Assembly: GCA_900550465.1 (NCBI GenBank)
Contig: URSC01000008.1
Coordinates: 1 to 64,000, forward strand
Direction of reading: 5' to 3'
Length of the DNA stretch: 64,000 nucleotides
Source of the DNA: an uncultured Alistipes sp.
GTDB lineage: Bacteria; Bacteroidota; Bacteroidia; Bacteroidales; UBA932
Part shown: in pieces, positions 1-9,400 of the stretch
Layout: every line of letters starts with the position of its first letter
How positions within the stretch are numbered: the first letter of the stretch is position 1
Notes under the pieces: generated by a model
The model's database searches: none
What the model was told of the DNA's origin: nothing
What the model saw: only the letters and a program-made list of their open reading frames with translations
Program-made: the position numbers and the translations under genes

Positions 1-1388
1 CCTTCATCACACTCTTGTCCACAGCCAATGCCCAGCAGAGCAGGCTCTTGGGTTCATGGAACGGTAAGCTGAAAGCCGGAGGAAACAGCCTCACACTGGT
101 ATTGCATTTTACCGTGGACTCGCTTGGAAAGACATATTTCTTCCTCGACAGTCCGGATCAGGGAGCCGAGGGTATACCTGGAGAAGTCGCACTGCTTGAC
201 AACGACTCCGTTTCGGTGACAATACCGATGATCGGAGCGGCCTACCAAGGCAGGCTGGTAATGACGGAGACGGCTGAGGGAAGCAGACCGTCCGGGGAAA
301 TCCACGGAACCTTCTCCCAGATGGGAATGCAGTTCCCGCTGAATCTTCAGATGGGCGTGCCGCTGCTGAACCGGCCGCAGGAGCCGCAGCCACCGTATCC
401 ATACCGGACGGAGGAAGTGACATTTTCCAGCGGAGCGGACGGAGCCGTCATGGCCGGAACTCTCACCTGGCCGACGGGCTATGGGGACAATGGCTCGGAA
501 TCCGGCAACATTCCCGCAGTACTGATGATCACCGGCAGCGGATCGCAGAACCGGGATGAGGAGATATTCAACCACAAGCCGTTCCTCGTGCTGGCCGACT
601 GGCTGGCCCGTCACGGCATAGCTTCCCTGCGCTACGACGACCGTGGCATGGGAGAATCCGAAAGAGGCACCGTAGAAATCACCACTGGGACCAATATGCA
701 GGACGCTCTCGCAGGCATCAGATATCTTAGGAGCCTCGGAGAGTTCGGCCCTGTGGGAGCCATAGGGCACAGCGAAGGAGGGCAGATAGTATTCATGTTA
801 GGTGCAGCAGACGAGGCTGACTTCATCATCAGCATGGCCGGCCCGGGAATGCGCGGCGACAGCATCCTCGTGGAGCAGAACCGCCTGATACTCACCAGAT
901 CAGGGTTCACCCCCGAATCAGTCGACAACTACGGCCGCGTCCTATCCGGCATGCTGGAAATGAAAATGGAAGGATACGCTACTGACAGTCCGGAGACATT
1001 GGTGGACAGCCTCATAACCGCACTCGAAGCGCAGAATATGCCGTTCGGCTCCGCAGCCAATCTTGCAGCCGCCTGGGAAACAATAGACAACCCCTGGATG
1101 CTGTATTTCCTGCAGTCCTCCCCCGTCCAGGACATATCCCGCACCACCTGCCCCGTATTTGCCCTCAACGGCAGTCTCGACCTGCAGGTTCCGCCGGCCA
1201 ACTTAGAGCACATCCGCAGACATCTGCCCGACGGCCCTAACAACAAGTTCAAGGAATACCCCGGTCTCAACCACCTCTTCCAGCCCTGCACCACAGGTAT
1301 GCCCACAGAATACGGCAGCATCGAGACCACTATCTCCCCGGAAGTGCTGGACGACATCACCGAATGGATACTCATACTTTCTGATTAA
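1..1388 (+). CDS. alpha/beta hydrolase, secreted (5' end cut by window)
   Basis: The reading frame is open to the window edge. The first codons read FITLLSTANA, the end of a signal peptide with an ANA cleavage site, so the true start lies upstream and the TTG at 15 is not it. A beta-rich N-terminal domain of about 120 residues is followed by an alpha/beta hydrolase fold. The nucleophile elbow is GHSEGG (Ser coded near 770), the acid is probably Asp in NGSLDLQVPP (near 1180) and the base is His in GLNHLFQP (near 1270), so the triad is complete. The role is inferred as an exported esterase or peptidase-like hydrolase of the family seen in many Bacteroidales; the substrate is unknown. It converges with the permease gene, with 3 bases between the stop codons. 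Confidence 0.85.
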   Translation, partial: FITLLSTANAQQSRLLGSWNGKLKAGGNSLTLVLHFTVDSLGKTYFFLDSPDQGAEGIPGEVALLDNDSVSVTIPMIGAAYQGRLVMTETAEGSRPSGEIHGTFSQMGMQFPLNLQMGVPLLNRPQEPQPPYPYRTEEVTFSSGADGAVMAGTLTWPTGYGDNGSESGNIPAVLMITGSGSQNRDEEIFNHKPFLVLADWLARHGIASLRYDDRGMGESERGTVEITTGTNMQDALAGIRYLRSLGEFGPVGAIGHSEGGQIVFMLGAADEADFIISMAGPGMRGDSILVEQNRLILTRSGFTPESVDNYGRVLSGMLEMKMEGYATDSPETLVDSLITALEAQNMPFGSAANLAAAWETIDNPWMLYFLQSSPVQDISRTTCPVFALNGSLDLQVPPANLEHIRRHLPDGPNNKFKEYPGLNHLFQPCTTGMPTEYGSIETTISPEVLDDITEWILILSD

Positions 1389-1391
1389 TTG

Positions 1392-3806
1392 TCATTTGCG
1401 AAGTCCATTTGCAGGATTAACGGTCGCTGCCCGCCAGCTCTGGAGGGAGATTGAGAGCATGGAGATGAGGAGTACGGCTGCTCCGGAGGCAGCGAAGAGC
1501 CACCAGTCGAGGGACGTCCTGTAGGCAAAACGTTGAAGCCAGCTGTGAAGGACAAGCCAGGACACGGGGACGGCCACTACAAAGGCGATTGCGATGTAGC
1601 GGATGAAATTGACATTCAGCAGACGTACGATGGTACCGGCAGTGGCCCCGTTGATCTTCCGCACGGCTATCTCCTTGGTACGGCGACGGATGATGAAGGC
1701 CATGAAGACAATCAGACCGAGGTCTGCCATGACAAAGCACAGCAGGGTGAATACCAGCACCAGATTCCTGGCGTTGAGTTCATTGCGGTACATGGAGCTG
1801 TAAATGTCGCCAAGCGGTACGAAATCGCCCTGCCGGTCAGGAAATACCTCTGCCCATGCTTCGTTCAGTTCCAGTACGGCCTCATCGGCACGCGAATCGT
1901 CTATCCGCACCATAAGGCAGAACTGGAAGAGATTGCGGTGCAGCATGATAAGGGGCAGGCTCTCCTCAAAAACGCCGGTATAGCTGTAGTCCTCAGAGAC
2001 TCCGGCTATTACCCCGTGGTCGATATAGTCGAGAGTGCCCTGCCTTATCTCCAACGGCCGGCCGACCGCTTCCTCCGGAGCCGTGAATCCCAATGCGGTC
2101 ATTGCCTTGCGGTTGATAATATACTCCTCGCTTCGTCCGGACGGTTTTCCAGTCATCATGAAATCCATCAGCATCTCCTTCTCCTCCACCGCATTGAATG
2201 TAAGCGGAGAGAAGTCCCGCCCGGCCAGCAGCGGTATGCCGTAGAAAGGCAGGAAGCCGTCCCCGGCCACCATTACCGGTATCTGCACCCAGTCCTCAGA
2301 ACCGCCGATGCGCACACTCAGATGATCCCGTATCGCCCTGCCCGGCAACTGGAAAGACGTGGTGACCTCCTTGATAAGCGGGCTCCTTTCCAGACGCCCG
2401 GACAGAAGAGGATATCTCTCCATTACCGTATCGGTAAGGCCGCTCATCACCATAACCCCGCTGCCGTCACCTCCGGTCTGTACTCCGGCTATAGTCCCGA
2501 GCTGACGGCTGATGCCCACAGCTAAAATAAGTACGGTAATCACCACTGCATACTGGACCGCAAGCATCCAGCGCACATTGCCGTAGGAGAATTGTACCGG
2601 ACGGCTGTCATGCTCTGTATTCAGGAAACGGGTCAGAGTCATGTTCTGGGCTGCAGGAACAATTGCAGCTGCTATGGTTACTGCGATGAACGCCGCCAGG
2701 GTCAGTACTGTCGTCCCCAGCTCCAGACTGCCCGACACCAGTCCATAGCCGAATACCAGGGCCGCCAGCAGGAGACCGGCAACGGCTGAGCACAGTACCA
2801 GGACAAGAGCCTGCAGTGCCTCGTCCCGGAATATCACTGAGCCGGGCGCACCGTGCAGGCGCAGAAGCTGGTAGAAGCGGCGGTTGTAGGAGAATATCAA
2901 GCTGCCGTTGAGCCAGAGGTTGAACAGCACCACCACGAGCAGCAGGGCGTTTGCCCCGACTGCCAGCCAGATATAGGAAATGTTGCCGTTGACACCCAGT
3001 TCCCTGAGATTGTGGCTGTGAAGATGAATGTCTGTCAGCGGCATGAGCCGGGCCCGCAGCGGCGCAGCATTCTCCGGACTCATCCCGCTCACTACTCCGC
3101 TTATCTTTTCCTCCACCTCCTTCACATCGCTGCCTGCGCGAAGCAGGAGATAGGTATAGCAGAATGTTGCCATATCCTCAGGAAGAAGGGAAAGGGCATC
3201 GCCCCTCCAGTGGGAGGTCTCCGGGATATCCCTGAACACTCCCGATATGTGCCGCGGCATCCCCTCTACCTGCAGTTCCAGTCCTATAAGACCTTCATAC
3301 AGACCGGCACCCGTATCAAGTCCTGAACCCGTCTCCAGCATCCCCTTCAGCTTCTTGGCCAGACTCTCGCTGACAATCACCTGGTCCACCGCCCCGAGCG
3401 AGGTTTCCGTATCTCCCTCTATCATCTCTATATCGAAAGTCCCGAGAAAATCCTGATTGACATAGAAAACCTTTTCATCAGCCGTCAGGAAAGTCCCGCG
3501 GAACTTCAGATCAGGTTCGTAGACCTCATGCAGCTTTGCCAGGGCCTCCAACTCCGGTATCTGACGGATCGGGTCGTCGGTCATATTGCCGTGAACCCTG
3601 CCGTCCACCGCCTCCCCTTCTGCTGCCAGAGTCAGCCTGACTATGCGCTCCGCATTACGGTTGAAACGGTCCCAGCTCAATTCCCTGCGGATATAATTCA
3701 CCGAGACGAGCAGGGATGCAAGGACTATAGAAAGTCCTGCAAGATTGACAAACCTCAATGACAGATGACGGCGGAGCAGCCTGAAAATTATTTCCAAATT
3801 CTTCAT
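1392..3806 (-). CDS. FtsX-family ABC transporter permease (MacB-like)
   Basis: An 804-residue permease of the duplicated FtsX/MacB_PCD type common in Bacteroidota. An N-terminal membrane segment (about residues 20-40) leads into a large periplasmic domain. Three helices lie near 275-395, a second single helix near 415-435, a second periplasmic domain to about 680, and three helices at the C-terminus, ending with the conserved RRxKEIAVRKxxGA region and a WRAATVNP motif. No ATPase gene is adjacent, so its ATP-binding partner must be elsewhere. Such permeases usually act as mechanotransmission exporters of peptides, drugs or lipoproteins; the cargo here is unknown. It has its own Bacteroidales-type promoter 30-60 bases upstream. 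Confidence 0.85.
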   Translation of the reverse strand: MKNLEIIFRLLRRHLSLRFVNLAGLSIVLASLLVSVNYIRRELSWDRFNRNAERIVRLTLAAEGEAVDGRVHGNMTDDPIRQIPELEALAKLHEVYEPDLKFRGTFLTADEKVFYVNQDFLGTFDIEMIEGDTETSLGAVDQVIVSESLAKKLKGMLETGSGLDTGAGLYEGLIGLELQVEGMPRHISGVFRDIPETSHWRGDALSLLPEDMATFCYTYLLLRAGSDVKEVEEKISGVVSGMSPENAAPLRARLMPLTDIHLHSHNLRELGVNGNISYIWLAVGANALLLVVVLFNLWLNGSLIFSYNRRFYQLLRLHGAPGSVIFRDEALQALVLVLCSAVAGLLLAALVFGYGLVSGSLELGTTVLTLAAFIAVTIAAAIVPAAQNMTLTRFLNTEHDSRPVQFSYGNVRWMLAVQYAVVITVLILAVGISRQLGTIAGVQTGGDGSGVMVMSGLTDTVMERYPLLSGRLERSPLIKEVTTSFQLPGRAIRDHLSVRIGGSEDWVQIPVMVAGDGFLPFYGIPLLAGRDFSPLTFNAVEEKEMLMDFMMTGKPSGRSEEYIINRKAMTALGFTAPEEAVGRPLEIRQGTLDYIDHGVIAGVSEDYSYTGVFEESLPLIMLHRNLFQFCLMVRIDDSRADEAVLELNEAWAEVFPDRQGDFVPLGDIYSSMYRNELNARNLVLVFTLLCFVMADLGLIVFMAFIIRRRTKEIAVRKINGATAGTIVRLLNVNFIRYIAIAFVVAVPVSWLVLHSWLQRFAYRTSLDWWLFAASGAAVLLISMLSISLQSWRAATVNPANGLRK

Positions 3807-3837
3807 AATGCCTGTTGTTTTAAAGGTTCAACAAGCG

Positions 3838-3868
3838 CAAACATAGCACGAAAAATCCCCTCCTCAAA
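3838..3868 (-). promoter_or_regulatory. Bacteroidales-type promoter of the ABC permease
   Basis: On the minus strand TTTG (3865-3868), 19 bases, then TATGTTTG (3838-3845), matching TTTG-N19-21-TAnnTTTG exactly. Transcription should start near 3832, leaving a leader of about 26 bases. Confidence 0.7.
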
Positions 3869-4098
3869 ATATCTGGCATATTAGCATCGGCTCGCTAAGT
3901 TATTGATAATCACAGCATGCTGACTTCATTTTTATTAGCATTGAGATGAAATGGACTTTCAGACACCTTCGGGACGGCATTTATGCCCTCAAGAAAATCG
4001 CATTGCTGACATAACTTTTTGCAAATTTTTACAAAAGGGCAGTTCAGGCCTGCTGCGTACAACATCAGGAAAGTCTGCCGGAAAACAGATATGACAAT

Positions 4099-4630
4099 AT
4101 GGGAAAACATACCTTCAAGGAATGGATGATTGCGGTAAGGGCCTGGTCCTTCCCGGCTTCGGCGATGCCGGTAATAGTCAGCACCGCCTACGTGTACTGG
4201 AAATACAGGACCGGGACAGCAGAGGACTTCGTGCTCTGGCCCGCAATAGCCGCACTGGCGCTTATGGTGCTCCTGCATGCAGCCGGCAACACCTGGAGCG
4301 ACTGGTTCGATTTCCGCAAGGGAGTGGATGCCAAGGACACCTTCGGAGCCACCTCACTCACCAGCGGGATGTTCACTCCGAGGGAAATCATGGTCATATC
4401 CATAGTAATCATCTCCGCAGGCATCATCGGAGGAACAGCCCTGATCATCGCGACAGGACTGCCCCTGCTGTGGATCGGTCTGGGCGGACTGGCCTGCAAT
4501 TCCCGTAAGCCTGATAACGGTGGCCATCCTGCACGCCAACAATACCCGCGACACGGCCACCGACATCCGTTCGCACATCCGCACCATACCCATCGCCTTC
4601 GGGCCGAGGACAGCCAGAGCCATCTACTAC
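4099..4630 (+). pseudogene. broken menA-like prenyltransferase (UbiA family)
   Basis: From the ATG at 4099 about 130 codons read as the first part of a MenA/UbiA prenyltransferase, including the first Asp-rich motif (NTWSDWFDFRKGVD) and hydrophobic helices. After GLGGLAC (about 4499) the frame changes. From about 4508 a different frame reads VSLITVAILHANNTRDTATD, the second metal-binding motif of MenA, then stops resembling MenA after ARAIYY at about 4630, exactly where the stop codon of the opposing nnrD lies. By comparison with MenA proteins of about 300 residues, some 40-50 residues between the motifs and the last 80-100 residues are missing. Both the internal deletion and the 3' truncation would inactivate it. 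The family makes demethylmenaquinone from dihydroxynaphthoate; whether an intact menA exists elsewhere cannot be seen here. Confidence 0.8.
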
Positions 4631-5502
4631 AAGGATTTTTCCAGAGACAGGAACGCCTCTCCGAGACAACCGGCTATGTCCCGGCTGTTCATACCGTTCT
4701 GTCCGTAGTGCAAGGCCGCGATATCCCCTGCTCTGCCGTGCAGCCACACTCCCAGACGGGCCGCATCGAAGGACTCATAACCGGAAGCCAGGAGACCGGT
4801 CAGAAGGCCCGTCAGCACATCCCCGCTGCCACCGGTCGCCATCCCGGGATTGCCGGTGGTATTGCAGGAGACCTGCCCGTCAGGAGCGATGACAGCCGAA
4901 TGCGGTCCCTTGACCACCACGCAACTGCGGGTCTTCACTGCCAAGGCGACAGCTTTTTCAAGCATCTCCTCCCGGGAATCCCATGCTCCTGTCAGACGGC
5001 GGAGCTCCCCGAGATGAGGAGTAAATACGGAACCTTCCGGTACGGATTCAAGCAGTTCTGGGCTTGCGGCAATGATATTCAGGGCATCCGCATCGAGCAC
5101 CATCGGCTTCCGGTACGCATCCAGCAGCGCACTCAACGCCTCTGCTGTCTCAGGATGCCGGCCGAGTCCACAGCCACAGCCCACCGCCGTGTATTTCTCC
5201 AGAACAGAGGGCAATATGGAAAAATGCCCCTGCGGATCACTGTCCACCATAGCTGACGGGCATGTACAGTGAATCACCGCACGCTCGGACGCCGGAAGAT
5301 GTACCGTCACCAGGCCGCAGCCGGAGCGCAGGGCACCCATAGTGGCCAGTACCGCAGCTCCGGCCATACCGCACGAGCCGCACACCAGCAGCGCATGCCC
5401 GAAATCCCCCTTGTGGGCATCCTCCCGCCTCGGCCTTAGAATCCGGCGGGCATCCTCCATCCCGGTATTATTAATTTGCGACATTTTCATTTTTATCAAC
5501 AT
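4627..5502 (-). CDS. nnrD: ADP-dependent NAD(P)H-hydrate dehydratase
   Basis: This repairs hydrated NAD(P)H, dehydrating the S form with ADP as phosphate donor. The protein is only the ribokinase-like dehydratase domain (YjeF C-terminal); the epimerase half (NnrE) is absent. Motifs seen are KGDFGHALLV near the N-terminus, FTPHLGELRRLTG, and the nucleotide-binding GNPGMATGGSGDVLTG. Three in-frame starts are possible: 5502, 5484 (MSQINN) and 5460 (MEDARRIL). The last gives the family's usual length before KGDFGH, while the longest overlaps dinD by 32 bases. It follows dinD on the same strand and probably shares its transcript. Its 3' end abuts the menA relic, but the domain looks complete. Confidence 0.9.
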   Translation of the reverse strand: MLIKMKMSQINNTGMEDARRILRPRREDAHKGDFGHALLVCGSCGMAGAAVLATMGALRSGCGLVTVHLPASERAVIHCTCPSAMVDSDPQGHFSILPSVLEKYTAVGCGCGLGRHPETAEALSALLDAYRKPMVLDADALNIIAASPELLESVPEGSVFTPHLGELRRLTGAWDSREEMLEKAVALAVKTRSCVVVKGPHSAVIAPDGQVSCNTTGNPGMATGGSGDVLTGLLTGLLASGYESFDAARLGVWLHGRAGDIAALHYGQNGMNSRDIAGCLGEAFLSLEKSL

Positions 5503-6313
5503 TTATCTTTTTTTCATCTGATTTAAGCCTCTTTTCCACTTTTCTCACATCCTCCCCGGCAGGAAGTTGCTCCGGTACTATTCCACGTCTGAGCAACATT
5601 TTCCTTACTGCCTTGTTATTATCGACATGTTCCTCTCCGATGTCTTTCTGACCATATAGGTCTTTCTGCTGTACGTTCACAGATGTCATCTCTGCCGCAA
5701 GATCCTTTGCCTTAATGCTCACTGTCGGTAAAAAATCCGCCAGGGGACGGCTCGACGGTGCCCCGAGTTTCCGCTTAAGTAATGCTGTATCCAACTTAAA
5801 CAGAGCCTTGTCACCATTTGATCGGATGACTGCGAAGCCTCTGCCGTCTACACCCCTCTCATAGAGTATACCGGACATACGTTTCTCTGTTTCAGCAAGT
5901 TTATTTCTGGCCTGCACGCGTTCATACTCTAGAATGCGTTTCTGAATAAGCTCCGCACGTCTGGTCTGAACAGCGAAATAGCTCTGAGCGAAAGCGACTT
6001 GTGGCTTCCTGGCATCTCCGTTCTGTGCGATAAGATAACATGCATAGCGCGTAAGCATCAAATCGTAAAGTTCTCTTTCTGAGCCAGATCCTAGGGAGAC
6101 CATTTTGCTGACGTCAGCAAAATGGTATGAGACATCCTGACCGGCATTCCGACATGCAGCCTTGGCCTTCTCAACAATGTTCTCAAAGTTCCGCCACTGT
6201 GTGTAACCCAGCAACTTAGACAACTCCCTGGCACTCCAGCACTCTACGCCCTCATAGTCATTGGCGATTGACTCGAACTGTCTGAACAGCTCCATAATCT
6301 CATCAGCTTTCAT
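5471..6313 (-). CDS. dinD: DNA-damage-inducible protein D-like
   Basis: A 280-residue protein that matches DinD along its length: the N-terminal VECWSARELSKLLGYTQWRNFENI is the BRO-N/antirepressor-like fold, followed by HFADVSKMV and the family's LTRYACYLIAQNGDARKP and YFAVQTRRAELI segments. The C-terminus is rich in charged residues. In Escherichia coli DinD is SOS-induced and inhibits RecA filaments; the function in Bacteroidales is untested. It is the first gene of a probable dinD-nnrD unit with its own promoter. The coding region holds a perfect 28-bp palindrome at 6099-6126, reported separately. Confidence 0.85.
   Translation of the reverse strand: MKADEIMELFRQFESIANDYEGVECWSARELSKLLGYTQWRNFENIVEKAKAACRNAGQDVSYHFADVSKMVSLGSGSERELYDLMLTRYACYLIAQNGDARKPQVAFAQSYFAVQTRRAELIQKRILEYERVQARNKLAETEKRMSGILYERGVDGRGFAVIRSNGDKALFKLDTALLKRKLGAPSSRPLADFLPTVSIKAKDLAAEMTSVNVQQKDLYGQKDIGEEHVDNNKAVRKMLLRRGIVPEQLPAGEDVRKVEKRLKSDEKKINVDKNENVAN
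6099..6126. repeat. perfect 28-bp palindrome inside dinD
   Basis: The half-site is ACCATTTTGCTGAC, followed without a gap by its exact reverse complement. It lies in the codons for HFADVSKMV of dinD. It could form a cruciform, an mRNA hairpin or a dimeric binding site; no function is shown. Confidence 0.85.
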
Positions 6314-6381
6314 ATACGAATCTATTTTAAGTTAAACTCATAACTAACTACAAATGGGACGGCTGCTGAAAAGAGAATGCA

Positions 6382-6412
6382 CAAATATAATGATTTGATG
6401 TCTTATAACAAA
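6382..6412 (-). promoter_or_regulatory. Bacteroidales-type promoter of dinD
   Basis: On the minus strand TTTG (6409-6412), 19 bases, TATATTTG (6382-6389). The predicted leader is about 63 bases. The -33 box touches the terminator of the upstream dehydrogenase gene. I see no clear LexA box. Confidence 0.7.
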
Positions 6413-6441
6413 AAGGGCGCGACATAAAAGCGCCACGCCCT
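6411..6441 (-). terminator. Rho-independent terminator after the fused dehydrogenase
   Basis: On the minus strand an AGGGCG stem (6436-6441) pairs with CGCCCT (6414-6419) and is followed by a T tract. It lies 24 bases past the stop codon of the gene ending at 6465. Confidence 0.55.
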
Positions 6442-6464
6442 GAATAGATGATACCTGTTTAAGG

Positions 6465-9400
6465 TTACTTGAAAGCCTGCTCGCTGAGACCGCTGCCTCC
6501 GAGAGCCAGATCCCTGAAATACTCAGGAACCTGACGGCCGAGGAGTGCGTCGACATACAGTTTGCCGATATACTGCGAGAGCATGAAGCCGTGTCCGCGC
6601 ATACCGATGAAGAGACCGAGAGAAGGGTCGACGATATAGCGTGGTTCCACGTAATAACCTGCCCACGTTGCCTGTATCCCGACATTCCTGAGGGCAGGTA
6701 TCCACTCGGAGAAGACCTCGGAGGATATCTCGAGGAAGGCCTGAGTGTTGACTTTCAAATCCTTACCCGCCTCTGCCGGATCAGTGGCCGGTGAGGCACA
6801 ACCTATGATCTGGCCGGTATCGGCGAGCTGCTGGCCGTAGACTGCGGAGAATCCCTTGTAGTGACGGCGGTCGATGAGCATGTCCAGAGCAGCCCCGTCC
6901 TTGCCCAGCAACGGCAGACGTTTGGTTATAAAGGCCTGATGCTTTACAGGATACAGTCCGGTCTCTATACCCAGCATGTGGGCAAACTTCTCGGCCCCGT
7001 ATCCGAGGGCATTGATGAATATCTCCGTGCGGAACTTCGTGTACCGGCGGGAACTATCGCGCACCAGCACCTCATACTCTCCTCCGGTCCTGCGCACATC
7101 CACCAGTTCGGTATCCTCCAGAATACGGCCGCCGTGGCTGCGTCCTATCAGACGGACTGCATTTACTGTCTTGCCGGGTGTGGCCTGCCAGCAGTCCTCC
7201 GTTACCTGAGCGGCAACATACAGATTCAGAGCGGGATTCATATAAGGAGATATCTCCTTCTGGAAATCCTTGGGATCCACCATATAGGCCTTCGACCAAG
7301 CCCTGGCGGCATCGAGAGACCTGTAGGTGGCCTCATCGTGAGCGAAGTTGACGTAGCGTATCAGCCGGAAATCGATATTGGTATGCTGCTGCAGGTCACG
7401 GAATATCTCAAGATTGTGGTTTGCGATATCCGCCAGAGCCGGCAAGGAGAACGCCGGACGTCCTCCGGCAATATTCCTCCACGAACTGCCGCGGTCCTTA
7501 TTGACCAACACGGGAGCAAAACCGGCCTCGGCCAGATAGCGGAACACCGCAGACCCGGCCATACCGCCTCCTGCCACCAGGGCCCCCACCTTACCGCCGT
7601 CGGTAACAGAACCGGCCGGTAAGATGATTTTCTCAGATCCTGGAATATTGATGACATCCCCGAATTCCACCAGATTGGCCATGGGTGCGCGGGGAGTCAG
7701 GTCTCCCGTTACCTCTATACCATAGGAGCGCAGGGCGGATTTGGCCCTCGAAAGACATCTCTTGCCACGGCATGGCCCCATACCCATACGTGAGATATGC
7801 TTCAGCTCATCGGCCGAAATAGACTTGCGGTCTCCTATGAGTTCCAGCATACGCTCGATGGTAATATCCTCACAGTGGCATATATAGGTCTTGCCGTCAG
7901 CTGCTGGAGCCGGTTTCATTTCTACCGGAGCGGGATATCTTTCCTTTACGATGAATCCGCGGGCATCGGTCAGCACGCCGCCGTCATATATCCGGGCCAC
8001 TTTGACGCGGGCGACATTGGTCTTGTTGGGCTTGACCAGTATCTTCTCTATGACTCCCTCTCCGACCTTGCGGCCGTTGTCATCCACCAGAAATACCTCA
8101 GAACCTTCCTTTGCATCGTACTCAATGGGCAGAAAGAGCTTTCCGGCACGGGTATCATAACCGAAAATGGCCAGGCCCGGACACTGGTACACGCACTGCA
8201 TACAGCCGATACACTTGTCGTAATCTATCTTCGGGGTAGTAGAAGTAGAGCTCTTGGTGATGGCTCCCTGCTTGCAGGAGAAAGAACAGGGATTGCAGGC
8301 AAATCCGTAGAGGCAGTCCATAATCACAAAGGGAGCGGCTGCGGCTCTCTCGGCCGTAGGCATCGCGGGCTCCTGGAGGATTCTCACGGGATGCTGCTGG
8401 GAATCAATGTATTCCTTGGACACCTGCAGGTAATTGTCGTAATTGAAACGGCGTCCGAGATTCTGGAGAATCTCGTAGGCGCACTGCCGTCCGCGCAGGA
8501 CAGCCGAGGTGCCCTCTCCGATACGCACCGCGTCGCCTACCCCGTGGCAGCTGCGGCCGTATATGGCATTACCCTTGACAAAGAGCTGGTTGTCAGGCAT
8601 AAGACCGGTGCATATATTGATGCAGTCGATACCGTCGATCAGTCTCTCCGTCCCGGGTATGGGCTTGAAATTCTCGCACTCGGCGATAATGGCCCCGGTA
8701 ATGCCGGTATAGTCGGCATTCGGTACGGCCTCCACCAGCACGTGGGATGTCAGGATGGGGATTCCGAGACGGCGCACTCTGTTGGCCTGCACAGGGAAAC
8801 CGCCCTCACGGGGCATTCCCTCGATGATCATCTTCACATTGGCTCCGGCCTGCATGGCCTGATATGATGTCAGGTATCCTATATTGCCGGCACCTACTGT
8901 CAGTATATTCTTGCCCAGAAGCGTGAACTGGGTATTCATCATCCTCTGCACCACTGCCGCCGTATAGACTCCGGGGACATCATCGTTCTTGAAGGCCGGC
9001 ATGAACGGTACCGCACCTGTGGCGATGACCAGCTCATCGGCATCCACGTAGAATACCTTGTCCTGCACTATATTCTTCACAGCAAGTCGCTTGCCCTCGA
9101 GTATGTCCCAGACCACAGAATCCAGCATGATGCCCTCGTGGGAGTCTCCGGCGAGAGTCCTGGCGATATCGAATCCTCTCATACCGCCGAAGCGTTTCTC
9201 CTTCTCGAAGAAAAAGAACTGGTGGGTCTGCATCAGGAACTGGCCTCCTATCTCACTGTTGCTGTCTATGACCAGGCAGTCCACACCCTCCTTAAGCAGT
9301 TCCTCGCGGACAGCCAGACCGGCAGGACCGGCTCCTATGATGGCCACGGTGGTCCTGTAGACCTCCTTCTCCTCCACCACGCCGTCTTTCTCCGTGACCA

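Noticed and set aside
7797..8867. Long plus-strand frame within the fused dehydrogenase
   Set aside because: It is the antisense shadow of a clear domain-rich gene; the translation has no family pattern.
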